Below, piece after piece: positions 1-8,880 of a DNA stretch of 34,157 nucleotides. The stretch spans positions 322,561 through 356,717 of the forward strand of contig BFEA01000870.1 of assembly GCA_003427395.1 (NCBI GenBank), read 5' to 3'. The notes beneath the pieces were generated by a model. It searched no databases, was not told where the DNA came from, and saw nothing but the letters and a program-made list of their open reading frames with translations. The translations under genes and the position numbers were made by a program. Positions within the stretch are counted from its first letter, which is position 1; every line of letters begins with the position of its first letter. This DNA is from Chara braunii. Its lineage: Eukaryota > Streptophyta > Charophyceae > Charales > Characeae.

Positions 1-56
<56 letters not shown>
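1..56. repeat. (CT)n microsatellite
   Basis: Uninterrupted CT dinucleotides run from the window edge to about position 56, so the true array may extend further left. It is a simple repeat with no coding content. Confidence 0.97.
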
Positions 57-60
<4 letters not shown>

Positions 61-226
61 AGCCGTCTTCTTGTCATCAGAAACAAAGGGGTGGCCGAAG
101 AAAAGTACTTCCCAAAAAAAAACAAAGGGGTTAGCCGGTAAGGGTGGGGTTAAGCAACAAGTTTTAGAAATTTTTTATTTGCAAAATTTATTTGCTGATT
201 AAAATTCCAGTAATGGAGCGATGGAT

Positions 227-675
227 GTTGATTCAACCAACATGTCATTTGAGACAAACAAAAAACGAGGAGAAACAATGTAAGGAATTGGGGCGCCAGC
301 GGGGACAACGAAGGTTGGATGAAGAGGGGAGGCCAGGGGCGGAGGGGGGATGGGGCAGAAGTGGGCGGGGAGAGGGGCCGGGGAGCGGGGGGCGGGGAAG
401 GAGACGAGGAAGGGGAAAGGAGGCGGGGAGGGGTGTGAACCCGTTTTCCAGCAGCTGACACTCCCCACCAATGGATGAAGTCTTCCCCTCCGAGCGCTGT
501 TGATTCGACCGACAACTCATTTGACTGAAAAAAAAAGAGGGGGCGGAAACAATGCAAGGAATTGGGACGCGAGCGGGGACAACGAAGGTCCGGTGAAGAG
601 GGGAGGCCGGGGCCGGAGAGGGGATGAGCCAGAAGCGAGCGGGGAGAGGGGCGTGGGAGCGGGGTAATCCGTAGG
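227..675 (+). repeat. G-rich imperfect tandem duplication (period about 272 bp) with G-quadruplex potential
   Basis: Two related units begin with GTTGATTC at 227 and 499. Both continue through a CATTTGA segment, a GGAAACAATG-like segment and a GGGGACAACGAAGGT core before entering G-rich sequence. The second unit is shorter. The plus strand is strongly purine-biased. Positions 367-397 carry successive runs of four or more G separated by short loops, a strong G-quadruplex pattern. Open frames on both strands here (Arg/Gly- or Pro/Ser-rich) are products of the composition bias and are not called as genes. Confidence 0.8.
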
Positions 676-934
676 ACGGGCCCGTGTAGGAATGGTTATC
701 GGATACAATGGTCATGATTAAGGTAGTGGTTAAGAAATATTGATTATGTTTTGCTTTAAGGTGGGCTGGGTGAGGCTGTCAGAGGCACTCCGGGTCGAAT
801 TGTGAGGTCCCCAGTCTTTTTTTTTCGAAATTCGTAATGAAATGTTTTGCTTTTTAGGAAAAAACGTTCGCTTGCGGGTTCGTCAAAAAAGAAAAACCAC
901 GATGTTGCCTTGCGGATTCATCACAAAAGAAAGA

Positions 935-1018
935 CCTGTCGATCTGCATGAGGCCACGCGATTACCGTATTGCGGACCTGTAGATGTGCATGAGGCTGCC
1001 CGCCAGCCCTACTGCAAG
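935..1018 (+). repeat. Two 42-bp tandem units, possibly coding
   Basis: Two adjacent 42-bp units (935-976 and 977-1018) share CCTGT.GAT.TGCATGAGG. In one plus-strand frame they encode 14-residue repeats, PVDLHEATRLPYCG and PVDVHEAARQPYCK. The period is a multiple of three, and the segment ends at AAG/GTGTAG, which could be a splice donor. That would suit a small exon, but the surrounding open frame is only about 60 codons, so a coding role is unproven. Confidence 0.45.
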
Positions 1019-2671
1019 GTGTAGTGGAAGGCTCAAGGAAGGAACAAATTTTCTGGACCGTGCTCCTATGGTCGTTTGCATTGTGCTCTTCTTGTCTCTA
1101 GAGATGGGTGTCGCGCCACTGTCCGTCTCCCGGGTTTTGTTGGGGCTCCGTGATGTAGCATACTGGAAAATGACATTCTTCGTTGCTTTGGGACAACCGG
1201 TGACACATTTCTGTATATTTGGTTTACATGTGATGTACGCTCTGCGCAAATTTGTGTGCGCGATTAAATGTATGAGAGGGGAAGATCCATGAAAATCGTT
1301 TTTCGCAATTCCGATGGCAGTTTCCTGTCTCATTGTCCACAAAATCGTCTTATGACATTTTATTTTCGTTTAGCCGCGCAGTGGTTGTCATGTCTATATT
1401 GTCGTCGTCTGAGAGATATGTTGCCCATGATACGTATCTTTTCTATGTCGTCAGAACATTGAGGAGCTCTGAATTATTAATGTTGCCATGTTGGTGTGTG
1501 TTGTTTTGCTGTGGCGATTTGAAATATACAGACTGCATAAATCTATCAACGAGTCTTCTGCGTTGGCCTCATAAGCACTCGTCCGTGTCATTCTGAGCAA
1601 GGTGTTCAATCAAAGCAAGTTTACTTGTTGCCGGTATTGCATTTCACCTAAATATCAATTGTTCTTTGTTTGTTGTTCTATTGTACGTCTGTAATCGCAA
1701 AACGAGGAGGGGCGAATATATCGTGCCGAACATGCTTTCAGGTTCCGCCTTCATCCGGTCCTGTATAAATCGTAACTCTATCTAATACTTGGAAATTGTC
1801 ATCCGAGTGACCGAAGGCGGGTTTTCCGGGCAGACGTTAACCAAAAAACGTGGCTTTGTTTAGTCTGTTAATTCGAACGACAACTTTGTGATTCTCCCCC
1901 GCTTGAAAGAGTAAAAAAAAACGTAATCTGAAATTTTGTCATCTTAGAAATTGCGTATTAATCTTTCTAAGATGGATATCCAAACGCGGGGCCGTTTGCG
2001 CTATGGAATAAATGCTCTGCGTGTTTGTCACTTTTTTCCGTTTTTTTCCAGACTGCAATTTGTAAGCCGATGAAAAAAGTTGCCCTGTTTCGACGACTTC
2101 TCCCGGTTCGTGATGATAATCCGTCGCGTTTTTAATTTTCGCTGCCGTGCTGGTTCTTTGCTCGGTGTTACCAACACTCATCGTGAATCTCAGCTGCCGC
2201 TCCCCTGAATTCTAAATGCTGACCAGAATGGTAATTTGATCTGTAAACGTTCGATTCTGCTCGTTCCGTCGCCTGAATGTGAATTTCGATATGTATTACA
2301 ACATCGCATTGTTACATTCGCTGCATCTGTTTTTTTATACGACTGGATATAATGACGCTTGGAGTTGAACCTTGAAACGTTGAGTTTATGATTTTTTCAA
2401 GCTCAAAAGAATCGCAGAGAACGTAATCCGAAATCCTGTCGTCCAAAAATCGCGTCTTGTTTTTTCTAAAACGCATATCAACAAAAATGTCGTGAGGTCG
2501 TTAAAATCATGGACTACATGCTCCGTGTTACCAGCAGCCCTCGTGGATCTGTGAAACCTGGTGGCGAAGATTACGTGGAAAGAAAGTTTCGTTATAGATG
2601 GAGTCCTTCCTAATACGGAATAAGTTGCCAAAGGATGTCGGGCGGGTAATTGTGAATGTCATTTGGAATCC
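1019..2671. other. Left flank, no supported gene
   Basis: This stretch has only short open frames of at most about 100 codons, with no recognisable motif. T-rich stretches and scattered GT/AG signals make intronic or intergenic sequence the simplest reading. No RNA gene or transposon end was recognised. Confidence 0.5.
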
Positions 2672-3150
2672 GAGAAATGACAGGCTGTTCCGAGGCGATC
2701 TGAGAACTGACAGGCTATTCCAAGGCAATCTGAGAAACGAGGGGCTGTCTCGGGGCAGTCAAAGGAATGACGGGCTGTTCCAGGGCAATTTGATAAACGA
2801 CCGGTTGTTTCAGGGCAATCTTAGAAATGACAGGCTGTTCTGAGGCAATCAGAGAGACGATAGGATGTTCCGGAGCAATCTGAGAAATGACAGGCTATCC
2901 TTGGGCGATCTGAGAAACGACGGGCTGTTGTGGGGCAAGCTGAGAAATGGTGGGCTCTTCTAGGGCAATCTGAGAAACACCAGGCTGTTCCGGGACAATC
3001 TGAGAAATGGCAGACTGTTCCGATGTAATATGAGAAATGACAGGCTGTTTCGGGACAGTGTGAGAAATGTCAGGCTGTCTCAGGGCAATCCGAAAATAGT
3101 AGGCTGTTCTAGGGCAACGTGAAACATGGCAGGCTGTTTCGGGGCAGCGT
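2672..3150 (+). repeat. 30-bp minisatellite, 16 diverged units
   Basis: Sixteen consecutive units follow a pattern close to GAGAAATGACAGGCTGTTCC plus GGGGCAATCT. Units begin every 30 bp from 2672. The fifteenth unit (3092-3120) is 29 bp. Because the period is a multiple of three, it gives ten-residue repeats on both strands (RNDRLFQGNL-like on plus, QIVPEQPVIS-like on minus). Each reading is interrupted: the plus frame stops at 2841-2843 and the minus frame ends at about 2895. The strong divergence between units suggests an old array. Confidence 0.92.
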
Positions 3151-5091
3151 GAGATCAAAGCATCGTCAGTATGCTTGTGGAGAATGTATGAACATGAATC
3201 TGGAAGGGTTGGAGACGTACTAAATGAGCACTGAACAAAAAGGCAGCTCATCGTCAAATGAGTCGCGGCTGCTTAACGACCTGGGCCGCCGATGACCAAT
3301 TTAGACTTCTCCGGAGGTTGGCCGGATGATCCTCCATTAAAGATCGACGGTTCGGAGTCAATCGATGCAGCGGGAATTTTCCACGATGATACAAAATGAA
3401 TCGACGGTTGAGGAAAGGTCAAATTTACAGTGGCGGGTAGAATGGCTATTTAATTCATAGATGCTCGAGTCCGGTCGTTTCGGCATCTGATTACAACGGC
3501 TCCGGATTCCATTTGCTGCATTTATTTTTCAATACGACCATATATATGCTACCGCTTGCTGTCCAATTTACATCTACATTCCGATGGTTCATGGTTGTAT
3601 CGACCGAAGTCGGTTTGTGATTATTGCCTCATTTTGACCTTGATTGGGGCTGGCGCTTCCACTTCTGCCTCGGGTTCTTTTGCATTGGTGTACACAATGT
3701 GCGTATAATTGAGTGGCTAGAAGCAAAGCGCGTCTCTGCGGCGGGTTTCGTTTGCGATCCAAGATATGTTTTTCGCCCCTCTTTGTAGTTTTTTTTTTTT
3801 TTTTTTGAGTTGATGAATCCTGGTAGACGGCAGTATGAGGATGATGCGTATGCCCAGTAGGTGCATCGGGCAGGCTATAGGATGACGGTTGGCCTCGTAT
3901 GGCGCTTCGGGCTTGTCGATGGCATATTCGCCGTCCTGCTGTCATGCGGGGGCTATACCGAGCTGTGTTATTCTGTAATGGTGCAGGTGCGTTATGATTA
4001 CCAGGTACATGCAGCATAGCCCTCTGCGCTAGCCGCTATGAAGGGGGTCGATTCCAGCCTATACGCTGCGCGTGGAACTCAGGGTGTATTACATGTGCAA
4101 TATGCACGACGTAATATATGTAGCATGCCTTGCACGAGGACGACAATGATCTGAATGATGCCCGCAAAGATGTATAATGTATGACAATTTCGCCGCGTCT
4201 GTCCTCTGGCGTGATTGTCCGCATAAATGGTTGGAGCTAGCTCTAGTAGACGGTCCAAACTAGTATGCCTTTCTGGGCTTGCTTGCAAAATGCGATGGTA
4301 GGTTAGATAAACATTTCGGTTATTCTTGAGGCTATTTTTGCTCGTCTAGCATAGTCGGTGTGACGTTGGCTTGACGATGATCTGCATAAGGTGCACCGGC
4401 CCCTGGTAAGAAATCGCTGCCTTGATTAGGTCGCTCGTAGGCATCTTAGCCCGGCGTGCTGCATGGTTGGCGCAGCCAGAAAGAGTGGCCTATCGCCGGG
4501 GAGGTTGTTTCGAGGACCTGGAGCATCTAGGTGGCCGTTGCACTGGCCAAGAGCCAATGGGTAGGAGACTCGCAGCATATCCCCAGCAGGGATAAGTGTC
4601 TTTCCACCGCCTATTGCATTGCGTTTTTGCCCTCCGTTTTTTATACGGTGCTTTTGTCAATGTTCGCAATTTATTCTTTCCATGTTGTGTCATGCATGGA
4701 TTATGAACTGTTGGGAGGAGATAGGTGTTTATGCCCCCCCCCCCCCCCCAGCCCCTCCAGCCTTCGTTTTCAGGGATTAAACAACGAAGACCTGAAATGT
4801 GACTTCAAGGTCACAGTTTTATGATGACGATTCAGGGCAGGGTTGTCCGTTGTTGTAGCACTGTGATCGTGCTGGTCCTTGCTTCAAGCCATGGTTCCCC
4901 ACGGTGTTCAGTATCGTGTGATGTTTTGTGTACTAAAAATTGATTTCTGTTTCTGGTATACATATCATAAAAAGACAAGTTGTTCCACATTTGACGATTG
5001 CGTTTTCTCCTTGTCTTTTATGTTTTGGTGCTGTGTTGTGAACTTCACGTGTTATCGGTGTTGGCAGTTTGTGTTCTCCCTTATATACAAA
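3151..5091. other. Left flank, no supported gene; T18 and C16 homopolymers
   Basis: No convincing coding sequence was found. A run of 18 T lies at 3789-3806 and a run of 16 C at 4734-4749. Several 60-140 codon frames occur on both strands, but none shows a motif or repeated codon pattern that I could support. Confidence 0.5.
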
Positions 5092-5654
5092 ATGGTGTAC
5101 CAACGTATTTTGCAAAGGACAAGCGAGGCCTTGGAGAATTATATTGCCATAGGCGCTCCAAATGTCCACCAGAACGTGATCGACCGTGGATATGTCATTG
5201 ATCCCATCGTCAATTGTGTAAATAACTCCTATGTTCTTGATCTGTATCTCGTTGATAAAGATCTACCCTTCATGGTGTTTGATTTTCATGCACTGTTTGT
5301 CAACCACCGTTTCTTGTCTGATCGGCTTACTCCGTTTGTTCGTAGAGTCGTTGTTCATGATATCCCTCGTCACCGTGCCATGCCCGAACCGGGCGATCAT
5401 GTTACTTTCTTTCTGACAAGAAACCACAGGTTATCAGACGCTCCTCTGCAGTCTTGTTTTGACGCGGAATTTCGACATATGCATACAAGCCACATTCGTA
5501 CACCCCACTCGAGGGCGGATGCAGTTACCCGGGGATTGGGCGCGCATTTTAGAACTGTAAGCCAACTTTCAGATTTTTTTATGGGGTCTTTGTTTTTCTT
5601 ATCTTGTTGCTGTTTAAGCTATTGTTATCAGGAATCGCCTTTTCCGGTGCAAAG
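5092..5654 (+). CDS. Candidate exon pair of an unrecognised host protein
   Basis: The upstream part of this open frame is Cys/Phe-rich and looks intronic. From the ATG at 5092 the composition turns protein-like for 155 codons: charged and hydrophobic residues are mixed, for example the segment YVIDPIVNCVNN and then VVVHDIPRH. At 5557 the frame meets GTAAGC at a codon boundary. A T-rich stretch ends in TATCAG at 5631, giving a 75-bp intron candidate. A 23-nt segment follows (5632-5654), then a second donor-like GTTTGT. I recognise no family, domain or signal peptide. The start is uncertain, and a continuing gene further right is not evident. It could be an accidental frame. Confidence 0.35.
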
Positions 5655-6435
5655 GTTTGTTTAAGCTTTTCGACTTGACTTAAGGATGGGGTATTTTGCA
5701 TCTTTACATAGCAATCTGATATAGCGAGCGACGTCGCATAGTTTTTTTGTTTGACTACACCTGTTTTGTGTTCGTGAGAAATGTATTTGCCTATGGCGTT
5801 TCACAAATAGCGTCTTCGGTTGCTTTTCCTGTCTATGTTTTCTTCCAAGTCGCCGTCACTGAAATTTTTCGAGGCTAAGCAAATAATGTCGGTTTACCTG
5901 TGCCTGTTGGCATGTGCAGTTCGCTGCCCTTCAGCATGTCTTGTTGCCCTCGTCCTCGAGCAGCATGTTTTTTGTTTAGGGTTCCTCTGCTTGCGTTCAC
6001 TACCGTGTAAACTGCCTCACGTAGCATCACCGCATGCCGTTTGTTTTGGCCTCTTGCCCATTTATATTCATCGATCTTAATCCCCTCTAAATTTCTCTCC
6101 TTGTTCGCCGATGTCAGATGAGTTCCCTCGCTTGCATAAATGACGTTTCCCTGGCGATTTAAGTTCTGCTGTTGGCTGTTGATGCAACGTTTACTCTTCG
6201 TTTATTTCCGTTATCTCTGACAATGATTGCTTCCCTTTATGTCTTGTCGACCTTCCTGCAAAACTTAGGGAGTTCTTGCAGCCATGGCCCCTCAGGTGAT
6301 GCGGCATCCCGTCGTTGCTTTCTTTATACCGTGTCTTTAAGCCTGAGTGTCGTACGATCCATCGTCTTCCCTGACAAAATTGTCGGTTCCGTGCTGCTTG
6401 GCTGACACACATACAAGTGCCCTTTCGCCCTGCGG
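5655..6435. other. Left flank up to the element boundary, no supported gene
   Basis: The sequence is T-rich with short, motif-free open frames. The five bases next to the element at 6431-6435 are TGCGG. They do not match the bases beyond the other end of the element, so no target-site duplication is visible. Confidence 0.5.
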
Positions 6436-6623
6436 TGTCACACTTTTTCCAGCCGAGCCACTTCGGGCGACCGGAAAGCCAACAGACCGTCACGCAGGAT
6501 TTTGTGTGCGATTGCAATAAATAAAATAAATTAAATAATGCAAATTCCTTCCTGTTGTGTGCGTCCGGCTTCGAGCGAGACCCTTCAATTGCGGTCTTCG
6601 CCGGTCCCCGGTCTTAATAATCT

Positions 6624-6629
6624 TTTATT
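6624..6629 (-). promoter_or_regulatory. Candidate AATAAA polyadenylation hexamer in the 3' LTR
   Basis: In element orientation AATAAA lies about 190 nt before the LTR end and is conserved at 26632-26637 in the other LTR. It is a position where genomic RNA could end in this LTR. The local sequence is AT-rich, so a chance match is possible. Confidence 0.35.
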
Positions 6630-7024
6630 TTGATTCGGAACAACAGATAATTATGCAAATAATAATCATAAAATTATGGGGTGCTGTGCAAGCTTCAATT
6701 ATGTCAATCTAATTTTGAGAACTGTGACAAAACGTCCACAATAGCAATCATCAAGCAAGAATAATGCAGAGAACAAGACCGACTGACTCGAACAAAACAG
6801 AGGCAATCGAGTGAGGGAAGAATGAGGTTTCATAATAATCTCAGAAAGTACATGTAAACGGGCATGGTCAGCACCTCCCAAGAGTCCTCACTCATCCCTC
6901 TGGCCAGTCTCTCTCAATCTCTTTTCACCGATCTTCTCTGGTTTCGAGACCTACGCCCTCGTACAATCTGAGACTGAGGCTTCGTGACGAAAAGCCACCT
7001 GTAGCCAGCTAGCTCTAAGCATGG

Positions 7025-7576
7025 TCATCCGAGGCACATGACACGGTAGTTGACCATTGAGCAAAACTCCTCCCACAAAGTAGGCAGTCCATCCACTGAA
7101 CAGACTCCTCGCCTAAGGTAGGGGTACTCGGTGGGCTCTGTCAACGCCTCAATGTCGATCACCGTCGGGGAGATGTACCTCTTTGCCAATCCAATCACGT
7201 CCAGCCAACTCGTACCATCTGTGAGAAGAGAAGGGACTGGAGGCCTAGGATAGTCAGTATAGAGCATAGGTCCGTAGCCGCGGATCAGCGTAGTGCCACT
7301 CTCATCGAGCTCTCTCTCTCTCTGCTCAAAGTATTCAGTGGCTGAGATCCAGACTGGATCAAAAAGCTCATGAGTCTCCTTGCCCTTCTTCAGATAAGGC
7401 CTCAGGTCGTGGATAGTGCCATTAGCAAAACTGGTCTGGACAACGAAGATTGACAGATCTCCATGTCTGAAACCAATGACACTAACATGCTGATAATGAA
7501 ATGCCTCTTTGCAAGAGATCCGATTAAGGTTGGCCAGCACTGATTCACTGACCTGCGTAGACTGAACTTTGCTCAT
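7025..7576 (-). CDS. ORF C, accessory family 1 protein encoded in the LTR (intact copy)
   Basis: This 183-codon frame has an ATG at 7576. It is homologous by eye to internal ORFs D, E, F and G. Shared features in order are: an N-terminal LNRISCKEAFHYQ segment (ORF E has LNTLSKREAFPYE); a core with a hydrophobic strand, then HDLRPYL (ORF E YDVKIYVP, ORF D YDIRPYV); an acidic/basic helix EYFEQRERELDE; and a C-terminal Pro-rich turn followed by SWLDVIGLAKRY. A tail of about 45 residues is unique to C. I recognise no named domain. It lies on the side of the LTR next to the PBS, so the 5' copy would head the accessory block in the transcript. This 3' copy is open throughout, while the 5' copy is broken. 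Confidence 0.7.
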   Translation of the reverse strand: MSKVQSTQVSESVLANLNRISCKEAFHYQHVSVIGFRHGDLSIFVVQTSFANGTIHDLRPYLKKGKETHELFDPVWISATEYFEQRERELDESGTTLIRGYGPMLYTDYPRPPVPSLLTDGTSWLDVIGLAKRYISPTVIDIEALTEPTEYPYLRRGVCSVDGLPTLWEEFCSMVNYRVMCLG

Positions 7577-7768
7577 GAGTACCCTTGCCAGTACAAGTTG
7601 ATCAGATGGTCCTAGAGAACTGGTTACCCAACTGATTGCAGGAAGCTGATTGTTGTTTCTTGCTGCTATTCCTAGTTGCAGTTCTCCGGTTGTCGTTCTC
7701 TGTTGTCGTTCGGACCAGCTGACTGCTGCTACTGAGACTACTGCTCTAAAGAGTTATTTCCCCAACTA

Positions 7769-7999
7769 CTGATTGGTTGCTGTTCAGAAAACTGACTGGT
7801 TGCTGTTCGGAAAACTGACTGGTTATTGTTTTGAAAACTGGCTGGTTACTGCTCTGACAACTTGATTGCTCTCCGTTCTAGAAGACTGATTGCTCGTTGT
7901 TCTGGAAACTGACTGCCCGCTGTTCCAAAACTGATTACTCGCTATCCCGGAAACTGAACACTTGCTGTTCTGAAAACTAATTACTTGCTGTTTTCTGAA
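7769..7999. repeat. 23-bp tandem repeat, 10 units (3' LTR)
   Basis: Ten consecutive, mostly 23-bp units follow a pattern like CTGACTGGTTGCTGTTCGG plus AAAA. The same array is present at 27776-28006 of the other LTR, so it predates insertion of this copy. Confidence 0.85.
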
Positions 8000-8033
8000 T
8001 ATTGTTCCTTAAGTATTGCTTTTGAAGACTGAG

Positions 8034-8124
8034 TCTAAATGTTGGATCTGAATGCTGGATCTGAATGCTGGATCTGAATGCTGAGTCTGAATATTGGGTC
8101 TGAATGTTGCTTCTGAATACTGCT
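8034..8124. repeat. 13-bp tandem repeat, 7 units (3' LTR)
   Basis: Seven units of TCTGAATGCTGGA type lie head to tail. The matching array in the other LTR is 28041-28131. Confidence 0.88.
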
Positions 8125-8133
8125 TATAAAGGT

Positions 8134-8361
8134 CTATTGCCGTTTGAGTTGACTACTTGCCGATCGAGCACAGATTGTGTAGTGACTAAATCCACTGTTA
8201 ATTACCGTTCTGAGCACCGCTCTAAATACTTGATCTGAACGTAGTCCCAAGTACCGTCTCGAGAACCGCACTGAATACAGTTTTAAATACAGTTCAGAAT
8301 ACAATTCCGAGTGCAACTTTGAGTACAGTTCTGAATACAGTTCAGAGTACCATCTGAACAT
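8134..8361 (-). repeat. 12-bp repeats encoding YSEL/YSKL tetrapeptides (3' LTR)
   Basis: Degenerate 12-bp units (GTACAGTTCTGA-like on plus) give a 75-codon minus-strand frame whose start reads MFRWYSELYSELYSKLHSEL. The corresponding frame in the other LTR (28171-28368) keeps the repeat but loses the last residues. It may be only a minisatellite that happens to be open; I do not assert a protein. Confidence 0.55.
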
Positions 8362-8450
8362 TGGAAACTCTTCTGAGCGCTGTTTTGAGCCTTAACACAG
8401 CTCAGAGCATTGAAACTGCTCTAAACACCGTGCCAACAGGACAGCCTAGC

Positions 8451-8771
8451 TCACGAGAGTTTCGCCTTGGCCTTTTCCACAGTCTCTAAAGAGGAGCTGG
8501 CACTGTCCATCCTACCATTGTCTCCATAAAAATAGATCACATATTCGATGTAGTTCTCACCCTTCACCCTTTGGACTGCGTACTCACGTTGAACTTTTTT
8601 ATGTAACTCTATGTCCTGGTACACTTCTTTCTCCCATCCTTCTCTTTTACCCCTGTTCAGTCCACTCTTCACTACCAGGACTTCGTCCTCCCTCATGACT
8701 GTTACGCCAATTATATCAACTGGGTTACCAGTCGGGTTCCAACAGTCTGCATTGAAAGGTGTAGAAAACAA
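8451..8771 (-). CDS. ORF B, conserved LTR open frame
   Basis: The frame opens after a stop. The first real ATG is at about 8696, giving 81 codons ending KAKLS. The product is charged, with a Lys/Arg/Glu-rich middle and then a hydrophobic YVIYFYGDN segment and a short helix of Ala/Lys. The equivalent frame at 28453-28770 is open with a handful of conservative changes. A weak resemblance to the core of accessory family 1 (strand followed by an acidic turn) is not enough to assign it. Function unknown. Confidence 0.45.
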   Translation of the reverse strand: MFSTPFNADCWNPTGNPVDIIGVTVMREDEVLVVKSGLNRGKREGWEKEVYQDIELHKKVQREYAVQRVKGENYIEYVIYFYGDNGRMDSASSSLETVEKAKAKLS

Positions 8772-8812
8772 CCCTCAAGGGGTACTAAATAACTGAAAAG
8801 TATTATTCCTTT

Positions 8813-8838
8813 TTATATATATATACATATATATGTCC

Positions 8839-8873
<35 letters not shown>

Positions 8874-8874
8874 T
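8813..8874. repeat. (TA)n microsatellite in 3' LTR
   Basis: Interrupted TATA/ATAT run, matched by 28813-28882 in the other LTR with a different unit count. Confidence 0.95.
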
Positions 8875-8880
8875 GAGTCA

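Noticed and set aside
192-715. Long Arg/Gly- or Pro/Ser-rich open frames on both strands at the left end
   Set aside because: They overlap each other in several frames and follow the G-rich composition. No motif or splice context supports them.
962-1342. 126-codon minus-strand frame and the opposing 102-codon plus-strand frame
   Set aside because: No motif is visible in either, and the two overlap each other. They could not be told apart from chance frames.
2598-3257. Repeat proteins encoded by the 30-bp minisatellite
   Set aside because: Each frame covers only part of the array and ends at a stop, and opposite strands are equally open. A repeat array is the simpler explanation.
7769-8010. 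CRISPR-like array from regularly spaced short repeats
   Set aside because: The units are contiguous, with no spacers, and the context is a eukaryotic retrotransposon LTR.
2672-8010. Common origin of the host 30-bp minisatellite and the LTR 23-bp repeat (both contain CTGTTC)
   Set aside because: Shared identity is only a few bases and cannot be told from chance without alignment statistics.
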